The notes beneath the pieces are model-generated. The model saw only the letters and a program-made list of their open reading frames with translations. It did not search any database and had not been told where the DNA came from. From an uncultured Caryophanales bacterium (GTDB lineage Bacteria; Bacillota_I; Bacilli_A; RFN20; CAG-826): 29,516 nt of DNA. The translations under genes were made by a program, and so were the position numbers. Below are positions 13,796-21,135 of this stretch, piece after piece. The number at the start of each line of letters is the position of its first letter. Within the stretch, counting starts at the first letter, position 1. The stretch covers positions 1-29,516 of the forward strand of contig CAJJXG010000018.1 of assembly GCA_905197045.1 (NCBI GenBank). The letters are read 5' to 3'.

Positions 13796-16125
13796 AGCAA
13801 ATCGAATTATCAGTTCATGAATTAGTCGATTTTGTTTTACGAAGTGGTAATATTGATTCTCGTTCTTTTAACTCGATGACGATGCAAGAAGGGACGAAAA
13901 TTCATAATATTTATCAATCGAAACAAGGGTCAAATTATATTAAAGAATATCCTTTAAAAGGCGTTTTTTCTTATGAAGATTATCTTATTCATTTAAGTGG
14001 TAGAAGTGATGGAATTATACTTGAAGATGTTCCAATAATAGAGGAGATTAAATCCACAAATAGTAATCTTCAATCTTTTTTTGAGGAAAATGAAAAATGG
14101 CATTTAGGTCAAGCGATTTGTTATGCTTATTTATATTTATTAGAGAAAAATCTTAACGAGATTAAAATTCGTTTAACCTATATTTCACAAGTTGATAATG
14201 ATGTATTAAAAAAAGATTATTTTTTTACAAAAGAAGAATTATTTAAAAACATTTATAACTATTTTAATGTCTATTTTCAATTTGCTCGAATTTTAGATAA
14301 AAGAATAGAAAAAAGAAATGAAAGTTTAACTGATTTATCTTTTCCATTTGAAGAAACTCGTGAAGGGCAAGAAGACTTAATTAAGTTTACAAAAGAAGCG
14401 ATTAAAAAGTCGGAATGCTATTTTGCTGAAGCCAGTACTGGAATTGGTAAAACAATGGCGACAATTTATTCAACATTGCCTTCTTTTTACGAAAATAAAA
14501 TAGATAAAGTATTTTATCTTTGCCCTAAAAATACTAATTTTGATAATTGTTCTAAAGCATTGGAAATTTTAAATAAACATGGATATAAACTTTCTTTTGT
14601 CGAAATTAAAGCTAAATCTAAAATGTGTCCTTATAAATTAGAAAAAGCTTGTAATCCAGATGATTGCCCATTGACAATTGGCTATTATTCAAAGCTTAAA
14701 GAAGCACTTGCAGATTGTTTAATTCATGAAGACTTGTTAACTAGCGAAATCGTTGATAAATATGCTGCTAAATATGAAATATGCCCATTTGAATTTTCAC
14801 TAGATTTATCTCTTTATGTTGATTTTATTATTTGTGATTATAATTACGCTTTCCATCCAATTGCCTATTTAAGACGCTTTTTTGAAGCACCAGATAAAGA
14901 ATATCGTTTATTTGCATTAGTTGATGAAGCTCACAATTTAATTGATAGAGCTCGAGATATGTTTACTGTTACATTTAGCGAAAAAATGTATAGTGATTAT
15001 AAAAAAGAATTAAAGGGCTTTAAAAATAAAGAAATCAGCAAAATTTTAAGAAAATTAAATCAAGACATTAAACTTTTTAAAGAGTTTGAATTTGGAGAAA
15101 AACCTATTATTCTCGAAAAACTTGATGAGCAGTTTGTTTTACATCTTACAAAATTAAGAAGTGAAACAAATAATTTAGAAGCCAATAATCCAAAATTAAA
15201 GTTTAAGAAGGGAAAAGATTTCCTTGTTGATTTATATAAATTTATTGTTGTTTACGACTTGATAAATGAAGGATTTAAGATAATTCTTGATAATAAAAAT
15301 AATAATTTAACAATTAAATTATTTTGTATTGATCCATCTTCTTTTATCAATAAATCGCTTTTTCATTTTTTGGGGACGCTCTTTTTTAGTGCAACATTAA
15401 CGCCAATTAATTATTTTGAAAAAGTAACTTTAAATAATGATGAATATAAAACAATCTCAATTCCTTCTCCGTTTAACGAAAATAATTTTAAACTTATCAT
15501 TAATGATAAAATTTCTATTAAATACAAAGACCGTGATAAAACATTAGAAGAAGTGTGTAAAGAAATAGATATTTTCGTTTCGAGTAAAATTGGAAATTAC
15601 CTAGTTTTTGTGCCTTCTTTTGAATATTCTTCTAAACTTGAAAAAATGTTATTAAATGATGAGCGTTATATTTTCCAAAGGGCTTCAATGACAAACAAAG
15701 ATAAAGATGAATTTTTAACTAATTTTATTGAAAATCCCTTAAAAACGAAAGTTGGAGTATGCGTAATTTCAGGTTCTTTTGCAGAAAGCATAGATTTAGT
15801 TGGCGATCGACTAATAGGAGTTGTTGTAGTTGGAGTAGGCTTACCTCAAATTAATTTTGAAAATAATTTAGTAAAAGAGTTTTATATTCAAAAAGAAATG
15901 GATGGTTATCAATTTGCTTATATGAATCCTGGAATTAACAAAGTTTTGCAAGCACTTGGGCGCGTTATTAGAACAAAAGATGATCGAGGTGCTGCTTTAA
16001 TCATTGATTCGCGTTATAGTCAAAACTATTACAAAAATATTTTATTAGCACGCTATAAAAACTATGTAGAAATTTCTGATTCAAGAGAATTAATTGAAAC
16101 GTTAAATTCTTTTTATAAAAATTAA
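13792..16125 (+). CDS. PD-(D/E)XK nuclease fused to a DinG/XPD-type iron-sulfur helicase
   Basis: A 777-residue two-domain protein. Residues 1-150 look like a RecB/Cas4-type nuclease: H38, D73 (SGRSDGI), the ExK at E85-K87 (IIEEIKS) and the Q107-Y111 motif. There is no Cas4-like cysteine cluster. Residues 185-777 are a superfamily 2 Rad3/DinG helicase: Walker A TGIGKT (216-221), four cysteines (C279, C287, C292, C331) placed like the XPD 4Fe-4S ligands, DEAH box (378-381), the SGSFAESIDLVGDRL segment and motif VI QALGRVIRTKDD. A role in DNA repair or in processing branched or damaged DNA is inferred. It overlaps fmt by 4 nt and shares its promoter. DinG-like proteins with an N-terminal nuclease domain occur elsewhere in Firmicutes, so the fusion itself is probably not unique. 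Confidence 0.85.
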   Translation: MKQIELSVHELVDFVLRSGNIDSRSFNSMTMQEGTKIHNIYQSKQGSNYIKEYPLKGVFSYEDYLIHLSGRSDGIILEDVPIIEEIKSTNSNLQSFFEENEKWHLGQAICYAYLYLLEKNLNEIKIRLTYISQVDNDVLKKDYFFTKEELFKNIYNYFNVYFQFARILDKRIEKRNESLTDLSFPFEETREGQEDLIKFTKEAIKKSECYFAEASTGIGKTMATIYSTLPSFYENKIDKVFYLCPKNTNFDNCSKALEILNKHGYKLSFVEIKAKSKMCPYKLEKACNPDDCPLTIGYYSKLKEALADCLIHEDLLTSEIVDKYAAKYEICPFEFSLDLSLYVDFIICDYNYAFHPIAYLRRFFEAPDKEYRLFALVDEAHNLIDRARDMFTVTFSEKMYSDYKKELKGFKNKEISKILRKLNQDIKLFKEFEFGEKPIILEKLDEQFVLHLTKLRSETNNLEANNPKLKFKKGKDFLVDLYKFIVVYDLINEGFKIILDNKNNNLTIKLFCIDPSSFINKSLFHFLGTLFFSATLTPINYFEKVTLNNDEYKTISIPSPFNENNFKLIINDKISIKYKDRDKTLEEVCKEIDIFVSSKIGNYLVFVPSFEYSSKLEKMLLNDERYIFQRASMTNKDKDEFLTNFIENPLKTKVGVCVISGSFAESIDLVGDRLIGVVVVGVGLPQINFENNLVKEFYIQKEMDGYQFAYMNPGINKVLQALGRVIRTKDDRGAALIIDSRYSQNYYKNILLARYKNYVEISDSRELIETLNSFYKN

Positions 16126-16130
16126 TTTAA

Positions 16131-16139
16131 TGGTATACT
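16131..16139 (+). promoter_or_regulatory. Extended -10 promoter of lepA
   Basis: TGG plus TATACT (16134-16139). The predicted start near 16146-16149 coincides with the lepA ATG (16149), so the transcript would have at most 3 nt of leader. Confidence 0.6.
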
Positions 16140-16148
16140 TTTTTGCGT

Positions 16149-17966
16149 ATGAAATACGATCAATCAAGAATTAGAAATTTTAGTGTTATTGCACATATAG
16201 ATCATGGAAAATCAACTCTATGTGACCGTATTTTAGAGTTAACTGATACTATAGAAAAAAGAGAAATGAAATCCCAAATTCTCGATGATATGGATCTTGA
16301 AAGAGAAAGAGGGATTACGATTAAATTAAATGCTGTTACAGTGAATTATCATGCTAAAGATGGAAAAGATTATGTTTTTAATCTTATTGATACTCCAGGG
16401 CACGTCGATTTTACCTATGAAGTAAGTAGATCTTTAGCTGCATGTGAAGGTGCAGTTTTAGTAATCGATGCCACGCAAGGAGTTGAGGCTCAAACTTTAG
16501 CTAATATGTATTTAGCAATTGATAATAACTTAGAAATTGTTCCTGTTATTAATAAAATTGACTTAGCAAGCGCTCGAATTGAAACTTGTCGAGAAGAAAT
16601 CACTTCTCGAATTGGATTAGATGGAGAAAATGCGATTCCAGTTAGTGCAAAAACTGGGGACAATATTCGTGATGTTTTAGAAAGAATCGTCACTGATATC
16701 CCAGCTCCAAGTGGCAGTAATGATGCCCCTTTAAAAGCTCTTATTTTTGACTCATACTATGATTCTTATAGAGGAGTTGTTGTTTTAATAAGAATTAAAG
16801 AAGGGCAAGTTAAAGTTGGCGATCGCATTCATTTAATGAGAAGCGGAGCTGATTTTTTAGTAACTGAATTAGGTTTAAGAACACCAAAAGAAGTACCTGC
16901 AGATGCCTTATATTGTGGTGAAGTTGGCTATTTATGCGCTCAAATTAAAGATATTAAAGAAGTTAGAGTAGGTGACACAATTACCTTAAAAGATAATCCA
17001 GCTTTGTTACCTTTACCAGGTTATAAAAAGATTAATCCAATGGTTTATTGTGGTATTTATCCAACAGATTCTAAAAAATACGAAGATTTGAAAGAAGCGC
17101 TAGAAAAGTTATCTTTAAATGATGCTTCTTTACGCTTTGAACCTGAAACATCTCAAGCTTTAGGATTTGGCTTTAGATGTGGATTTTTAGGTTTATTGCA
17201 CATGGATGTAATTCAAGAAAGACTTGAAAGGGAATACGATTTAGATTTAATTTTAACGGCTCCAAGTGTTATTTATAAAGTTTGTTTAACTAGCGGAGAG
17301 ATTATTGAGCTTTCTAATCCTAGTGAACTTCCTGATTTAACAACTGTTTCTCACATTGAAGAGCCTTTTGTTAAGGCTGAAATTATGATGCCAAAAGACT
17401 ATATCGGACCTGTTATGCAACTTTGCCAGGATAGAAGAGGTATTTATAAAAATCTTGAATATTTTGACGAAACAAGAATGATTTTGACTTACGAGATGCC
17501 TTTAAGCGAGATTATTTTTAACTTTTTTGACAAACTTAAATCATATACCAAAGGGTATGCAAGTCTTGACTATGAATTTGCTGAATATAAACAAAGTGAA
17601 TTGACCAAAATGGATATTTTACTAAATGGTGATGTAATCGATGCACTAAGTTCAATTGTTTATAAACCATTTGCATATAAAAGAGGCTTAAAAATTGTTT
17701 CTAAGCTAAAAGAAGTTATACCTCGTCAACAATTTGAAATTCCTGTACAAGCAGCTATAAATGGAAAAGTTATTGCTAGAGCAGATATAAAAGCTGTGCG
17801 AAAAGACGTTTTAGCTAAATGTTATGGTGGAGATATAACTCGTAAAAAGAAGTTATTAGAGAAGCAAAAAGAAGGCAAAAAGAGAATGAAGTCAATTGGC
17901 TCAGTTGATGTACCTCAAGAAGCTTTCATGTCATTATTGAGCATTGACGACGAAGAAAATAATTAA
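16149..17966 (+). CDS. lepA: Elongation factor 4 (LepA) GTPase
   Basis: The 605-residue protein has full LepA length. It is a ribosome-binding GTPase linked to back-translocation and 30S biogenesis. The GTPase motifs are intact: AHIDHGKST (15-23), RGITIK (54-59), DTPGH (81-85), NKID (135-138) and SAKTG. Domains II, III and V follow, and the LepA-specific C-terminus ends CYGGDITRKKKLLEKQKEGKKRMK. The frame is open 6 nt further upstream (TTG at 16143), but homologues start at MKYDQSRIRNF-like sequence and ATG 16149 fits the promoter. No Shine-Dalgarno is present. In Bacillus lepA lies just before hemW; here a Fic-like gene and a small membrane gene intervene. Confidence 0.97.
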   Translation: MKYDQSRIRNFSVIAHIDHGKSTLCDRILELTDTIEKREMKSQILDDMDLERERGITIKLNAVTVNYHAKDGKDYVFNLIDTPGHVDFTYEVSRSLAACEGAVLVIDATQGVEAQTLANMYLAIDNNLEIVPVINKIDLASARIETCREEITSRIGLDGENAIPVSAKTGDNIRDVLERIVTDIPAPSGSNDAPLKALIFDSYYDSYRGVVVLIRIKEGQVKVGDRIHLMRSGADFLVTELGLRTPKEVPADALYCGEVGYLCAQIKDIKEVRVGDTITLKDNPALLPLPGYKKINPMVYCGIYPTDSKKYEDLKEALEKLSLNDASLRFEPETSQALGFGFRCGFLGLLHMDVIQERLEREYDLDLILTAPSVIYKVCLTSGEIIELSNPSELPDLTTVSHIEEPFVKAEIMMPKDYIGPVMQLCQDRRGIYKNLEYFDETRMILTYEMPLSEIIFNFFDKLKSYTKGYASLDYEFAEYKQSELTKMDILLNGDVIDALSSIVYKPFAYKRGLKIVSKLKEVIPRQQFEIPVQAAINGKVIARADIKAVRKDVLAKCYGGDITRKKKLLEKQKEGKKRMKSIGSVDVPQEAFMSLLSIDDEENN

Positions 17967-17967
17967 A

Positions 17968-18015
17968 TTTAATATTGCCTAGTGAATAATTAGTAGATAA
18001 CTAGTAATTAATATT
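17968..18015. other. Imperfect inverted repeat after lepA
   Basis: TTTAATATT and CTAGT (17968-17983) face ACTAG and TTAATATT (18000-18015). The repeat has no T-run suited to a terminator and its right end abuts the -35 box at 18014. It could be a weak terminator or an operator. Confidence 0.3.
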
Positions 18016-18042
18016 GTAAAAATTTCGGCTTGTTTTTATAAT
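18014..18042 (+). promoter_or_regulatory. Promoter of the Fic-like gene cluster
   Basis: TTGTAA (18014-18019), a 17-nt spacer and TATAAT (18037-18042). The predicted start is near 18049. An AAAAGGAAA ribosome binding site follows at about 18055-18063. Confidence 0.7.
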
Positions 18043-18072
18043 TTATATATATTTAAAAGGAAAAAATAATTT

Positions 18073-19707
18073 ATGGCTGTAAATGAGTACATTAAAAAGT
18101 TTAGCAATGAAATTTACGCAACAAAAAACGATATAGTTAAGGCAATGAAAACTCCTCTTGTCGATGGAATTTGGACACAAGTTCTTGAATATAGAGGCGA
18201 TTTTTACGAGTCCTTATCACTTACAAACTACGATGCAAATCGCTTTTCAGTTTGCATGACACCAAGCATTTCAAAAAGATTAAATTCATTTGAAAGACGC
18301 TTGACGACTATTCTTAATCAATATTCTAGGCTTCAAAGAAATCTTGCAAACGAGTTTTTTAAGCATAAAGTTTACAAAAAAATACTTAAAATTATTGCTA
18401 AAAAATATAACGTTGATACTCAAGATACTGTTTTGGATGGAATTATCGATGGCACAATTACTTATAATTTGCCTACCGATCAATTAATTTTACAAAGATA
18501 TTATTCTTGTCTTGCTGATATTGAAGAAAATTACTTACAAGACATTGATGAAAACACTATTGGTGATTTCTATTCTAAATTAATGGGCACCGATGAATTA
18601 ACTAGCTACTATCGTAAAACAGATACTGATAAATACAGCGGATATAGCATTGGAAGAATTAAGATTGGTGTTGCACCTCAACATATTGAAAATGCTGTTG
18701 AACAACTAATTAAGTTTATTAATTATGATAATCAAAGTTTAATTGTAAAAGCAGTAGCTACCTTATATGACATTTATTACATTAGACCTTTTGAGAATTA
18801 TAGCGAAGAAATAGCTGTTTTAATGCTTAAAAAAGTCTTAGCATATAATGATGTAAATTCAATCGCTGCTTTACTATGCTTTGAAACATTATTAGAAAAT
18901 AAAGAAGAACTCGAAGGCAAAATTCTTGATTGTCAAAAATATTGCGATTTAACTTATTTAATCACTTACGTGTTAAACAAAGTTGAACCATTGGTAGATA
19001 AGATTGCTGATGAAATAGCAGAATCTCAAAAATTAACGATTAAAAAAGAGTTATATCAAGTTGATGAAGAACCAAAAGCTGAAGTTCAAAAAGAACCAAT
19101 CTTTAAAACTGCTCCTGTAACAGTTGATATTCCAATTTTGAACAAGGAAGAAATAAAAAAAGAACCTTTAGCTCAAAATGAACTTGAAAGACCATTTAAT
19201 GAGCCTTATAAAACGTCTTCAATAGAAACAGTTAAACCAGTTGATGAAGACAAAGTTGAACCAAAAGAAGAAGTTCGCCCTTCTGAAACTCTAGTTCAAG
19301 AAGAAAAAGAAGAACCAAACGTTGAAACTGGCCGTACTCCAGAAGAAGTTAAAGCTTATCAAGAACTTGTTAGACCAGTTCAACCAACTTTAAATGGTTC
19401 AGAAAAAGTCAAATTTTCTCAAAATATAGCAATTTCTAATGTTCCAACTGGACTAAGTGAAGAAGAGGCGACTAGACTTGAAACGCACCTTATGGAGATG
19501 AATCCTAACTTATCACATGGACAAGCTTATTTTTACGCAAGACACTGTACAATTGGAATGAGCTATACAGTTGATCAATATAAAAAATGCGTTGGATGCG
19601 CTTATGAAACAGCTAGAAGTAGCATGAATAATCTTGTACTTCTTGGCTACTATAAAAAAGAGATTTTAAAGAAAAAATTCGTTTACATTCCAGTTAAAAG
19701 AAATTAG
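18073..19707 (+). CDS. Fic-fold protein with a lost catalytic motif plus C-terminal winged helix
   Basis: A 544-residue protein not clearly matching a named family. Residues 1-160 are probably helical (possible coiled coil at 65-110). Residues 175-310 resemble a Fic domain: GRIKIGVAPQHIENAVEQLIKFI looks like the Fic flap and helix region, then VKAVATLYDIYYIRPFENYSEEIA sits where Fic has its HPFxDGNGR motif, then CDLTYLITYVL like the Fic C-terminal helices. The motif reads RPFENYSEE (238-246): the catalytic His is Arg and the DGNGR residues are gone, so AMP transfer is unlikely. Residues 331-430 are Lys/Glu/Pro-rich and probably disordered. Residues 496-544 (YTVDQYKKCVGCAYETARSSMNNLVLLGYY) look like a winged helix of the kind found at the end of Fic proteins. 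It has its own promoter and is followed by a small membrane protein and hemW. The Fic link is by eye only. Confidence 0.6.
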   Translation: MAVNEYIKKFSNEIYATKNDIVKAMKTPLVDGIWTQVLEYRGDFYESLSLTNYDANRFSVCMTPSISKRLNSFERRLTTILNQYSRLQRNLANEFFKHKVYKKILKIIAKKYNVDTQDTVLDGIIDGTITYNLPTDQLILQRYYSCLADIEENYLQDIDENTIGDFYSKLMGTDELTSYYRKTDTDKYSGYSIGRIKIGVAPQHIENAVEQLIKFINYDNQSLIVKAVATLYDIYYIRPFENYSEEIAVLMLKKVLAYNDVNSIAALLCFETLLENKEELEGKILDCQKYCDLTYLITYVLNKVEPLVDKIADEIAESQKLTIKKELYQVDEEPKAEVQKEPIFKTAPVTVDIPILNKEEIKKEPLAQNELERPFNEPYKTSSIETVKPVDEDKVEPKEEVRPSETLVQEEKEEPNVETGRTPEEVKAYQELVRPVQPTLNGSEKVKFSQNIAISNVPTGLSEEEATRLETHLMEMNPNLSHGQAYFYARHCTIGMSYTVDQYKKCVGCAYETARSSMNNLVLLGYYKKEILKKKFVYIPVKRN

Positions 19708-19721
19708 GAGATAATTAATTA

Positions 19722-19979
19722 ATGTTAGAAAATATAGTTTTAGCAGAATGGTTTAATGAACCTTGGGCAATTTTAATATTTATTATTGTGATTTTTGGCG
19801 TTTTAGCGCTAGGTGTTTTTTTACTTTCTAAATTTGTCATTAATAAAAAAGACAAAGAAGAAAAACCAGATGAAAATACTATTGCTAAAGAAAATTTGAG
19901 CAGATATCTTGAAGAGGTTGATAACCCTGAAACTCAAAAGCAATTTGATGAATACGATCAAGAAAACAAAGATAAGTAG
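19722..19979 (+). CDS. Small single-pass membrane protein, unrecognised
   Basis: This 85-residue protein has one long hydrophobic helix (about residues 14-38: PWAILIFIIVIFGVLALGVFLLSKFVI) and then a highly charged, cytoplasm-type tail rich in Lys, Glu and Asp. The positive residues straight after the helix predict N-out/C-in topology. An AGGAG sits 11 nt before the ATG, a longer gap than usual. It lies 14 nt after the Fic-like gene and overlaps hemW by 32 nt, so all three are probably co-transcribed. I recognise no family. The C-terminal tail could be a docking site for its neighbours, but that is speculation. Confidence 0.65.
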   Translation: MLENIVLAEWFNEPWAILIFIIVIFGVLALGVFLLSKFVINKKDKEEKPDENTIAKENLSRYLEEVDNPETQKQFDEYDQENKDK

Positions 19980-21057
19980 TTTATATATCCATATTCCTTT
20001 TTGTGATTCAATTTGTCCTTATTGTGACTTTACTAAGTTCATAAGTAAGGACTTTTTTAAGTCTAAATACGTTTCTCAGTTATTTAAAGATTTGCTTTCA
20101 CTTTATAAAAAAGGGAATCGCTTTAAAACTATCTATATTGGTGGTGGAACGCCTACTTGCTTAAAAATTAACGATTTAAGACGTTTATTAAAGGTTTTAA
20201 AACTACTTTTAAATAAGAATGATTATGAATTTACAATCGAAGCTAATCCTGAATCAATAGATGAAGAAAAGCTTAAATTATTTAAATCGTGTGGGATTAA
20301 CCGTATATCAATTGGTATTCAAACTTTTAACAAGGATTTACTTAAATCGATTAATAGAGATTATGGTATTAATTACTTTGATTTAATAAAACTAGTTAAA
20401 AAGTATATTTCAAATATAAATGTTGATCTTATTTATGGTCTACCAGGACAAACTATTTCTACTTTAAAGGATGATTTAGAAAACTTTGTTAAATTAGATA
20501 TTAATCATATTTCTACTTACAGTTTATCTATAAATCCGATGTCTATTTTTTATGTCAATAAAGTAAAAGAAATTGATGATGATTTATCGCGTAAATACTA
20601 CGATTTAATTTTGAATTTTCTTAGAGCGCACGGATTTGAAAGATACGAAATCAGTAACTTCGCTAAAGCTGGTTTTGAAAGCAGACATAACTTAACTTAT
20701 TGGAAAAATAATCAATATATAGGAATTGGATGTGGTGCAAGTGGTTATGAGTATCCTTGTCGTTATAAAATATCATCGTCATTAACCGAGTATCTTAAAG
20801 GAAAACGTAAAAGAGATAAAGAAATTGTTCATAAAAAAGACAACTTAGAATATTTTTTAATATGTAATTTACGCTTAAAAGAAGGGTTTGATTTGCGCGA
20901 ATTTAAAAAACAATTTGGCTTTGATTTCTTAAAAAAATATAAAAATATTATTAATCAGTATATAAATAGTGGTTTTTTAGTAGTAAATAAGTATCAAATT
21001 TATTGCAGCGATGAAGGCTTAATAAAGCTGGATTTTTTATTAAGAGACCTCATTTAA
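19948..21057 (+). CDS. hemW: HemW-like radical SAM protein (heme chaperone; HemN-related)
   Basis: A 369-residue radical SAM enzyme-like protein. The iron-sulfur motif is CDSICPYC (C19, C23, C26). GGGTPT, TIEANPES, GINRISIGIQTF and NVDLIYGLPGQT follow in the order found in HemW/HemN. The C-terminal HemW domain has YEISNFAKAGFESRHNLTYW. HemW is regarded as a heme-trafficking protein rather than the oxygen-independent coproporphyrinogen oxidase. I start at ATG 19948, since the protein then enters the family core (SSLYIHIPFC) after nine residues; an in-frame ATG at 19909 is buried further in the upstream gene and adds only low-complexity residues. It keeps the Bacillus position before hrcA. No other heme gene is in the window. 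Confidence 0.9.
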   Translation: MNTIKKTKISSLYIHIPFCDSICPYCDFTKFISKDFFKSKYVSQLFKDLLSLYKKGNRFKTIYIGGGTPTCLKINDLRRLLKVLKLLLNKNDYEFTIEANPESIDEEKLKLFKSCGINRISIGIQTFNKDLLKSINRDYGINYFDLIKLVKKYISNINVDLIYGLPGQTISTLKDDLENFVKLDINHISTYSLSINPMSIFYVNKVKEIDDDLSRKYYDLILNFLRAHGFERYEISNFAKAGFESRHNLTYWKNNQYIGIGCGASGYEYPCRYKISSSLTEYLKGKRKRDKEIVHKKDNLEYFLICNLRLKEGFDLREFKKQFGFDFLKKYKNIINQYINSGFLVVNKYQIYCSDEGLIKLDFLLRDLI

Positions 21058-21062
21058 AAAAG

Positions 21063-21089
21063 TTAGCACTTTTATATTGACACTGCTAA
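21063..21089 (+). promoter_or_regulatory. Upstream CIRCE-like operator (degenerate)
   Basis: TTAGCACTT, 9 nt, CACTGCTAA. Compared with CIRCE (TTAGCACTC-N9-GAGTGCTAA) 15 of 18 arm positions match and the spacing is exact. It overlaps the -35 box of the hrcA promoter. Confidence 0.6.
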
Positions 21090-21104
21090 ATTTATCTCTA
21101 TAAT
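21077..21104 (+). promoter_or_regulatory. Sigma-A promoter of the hrcA-dnaK operon
   Basis: A perfect TTGACA (21077-21082), a 16-nt spacer and a perfect TATAAT (21099-21104). The predicted start is near 21111, within the downstream CIRCE. Confidence 0.9.
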
Positions 21105-21108
21105 TTAA

Positions 21109-21135
21109 GTAGCACTTAGGATTAAAGAGTGCTAG
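21109..21135 (+). promoter_or_regulatory. CIRCE operator (HrcA binding site)
   Basis: GTAGCACTT, 9 nt, GAGTGCTAG: 15 of 18 positions match the CIRCE consensus with exact spacing. It ends directly before the hrcA ATG at 21136, and the likely ribosome binding site AAAGAG (21124-21129) lies inside it. HrcA bound here would block the operon; misfolded protein load titrates GroE/HrcA and relieves it (established model in Bacillus). Confidence 0.9.
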
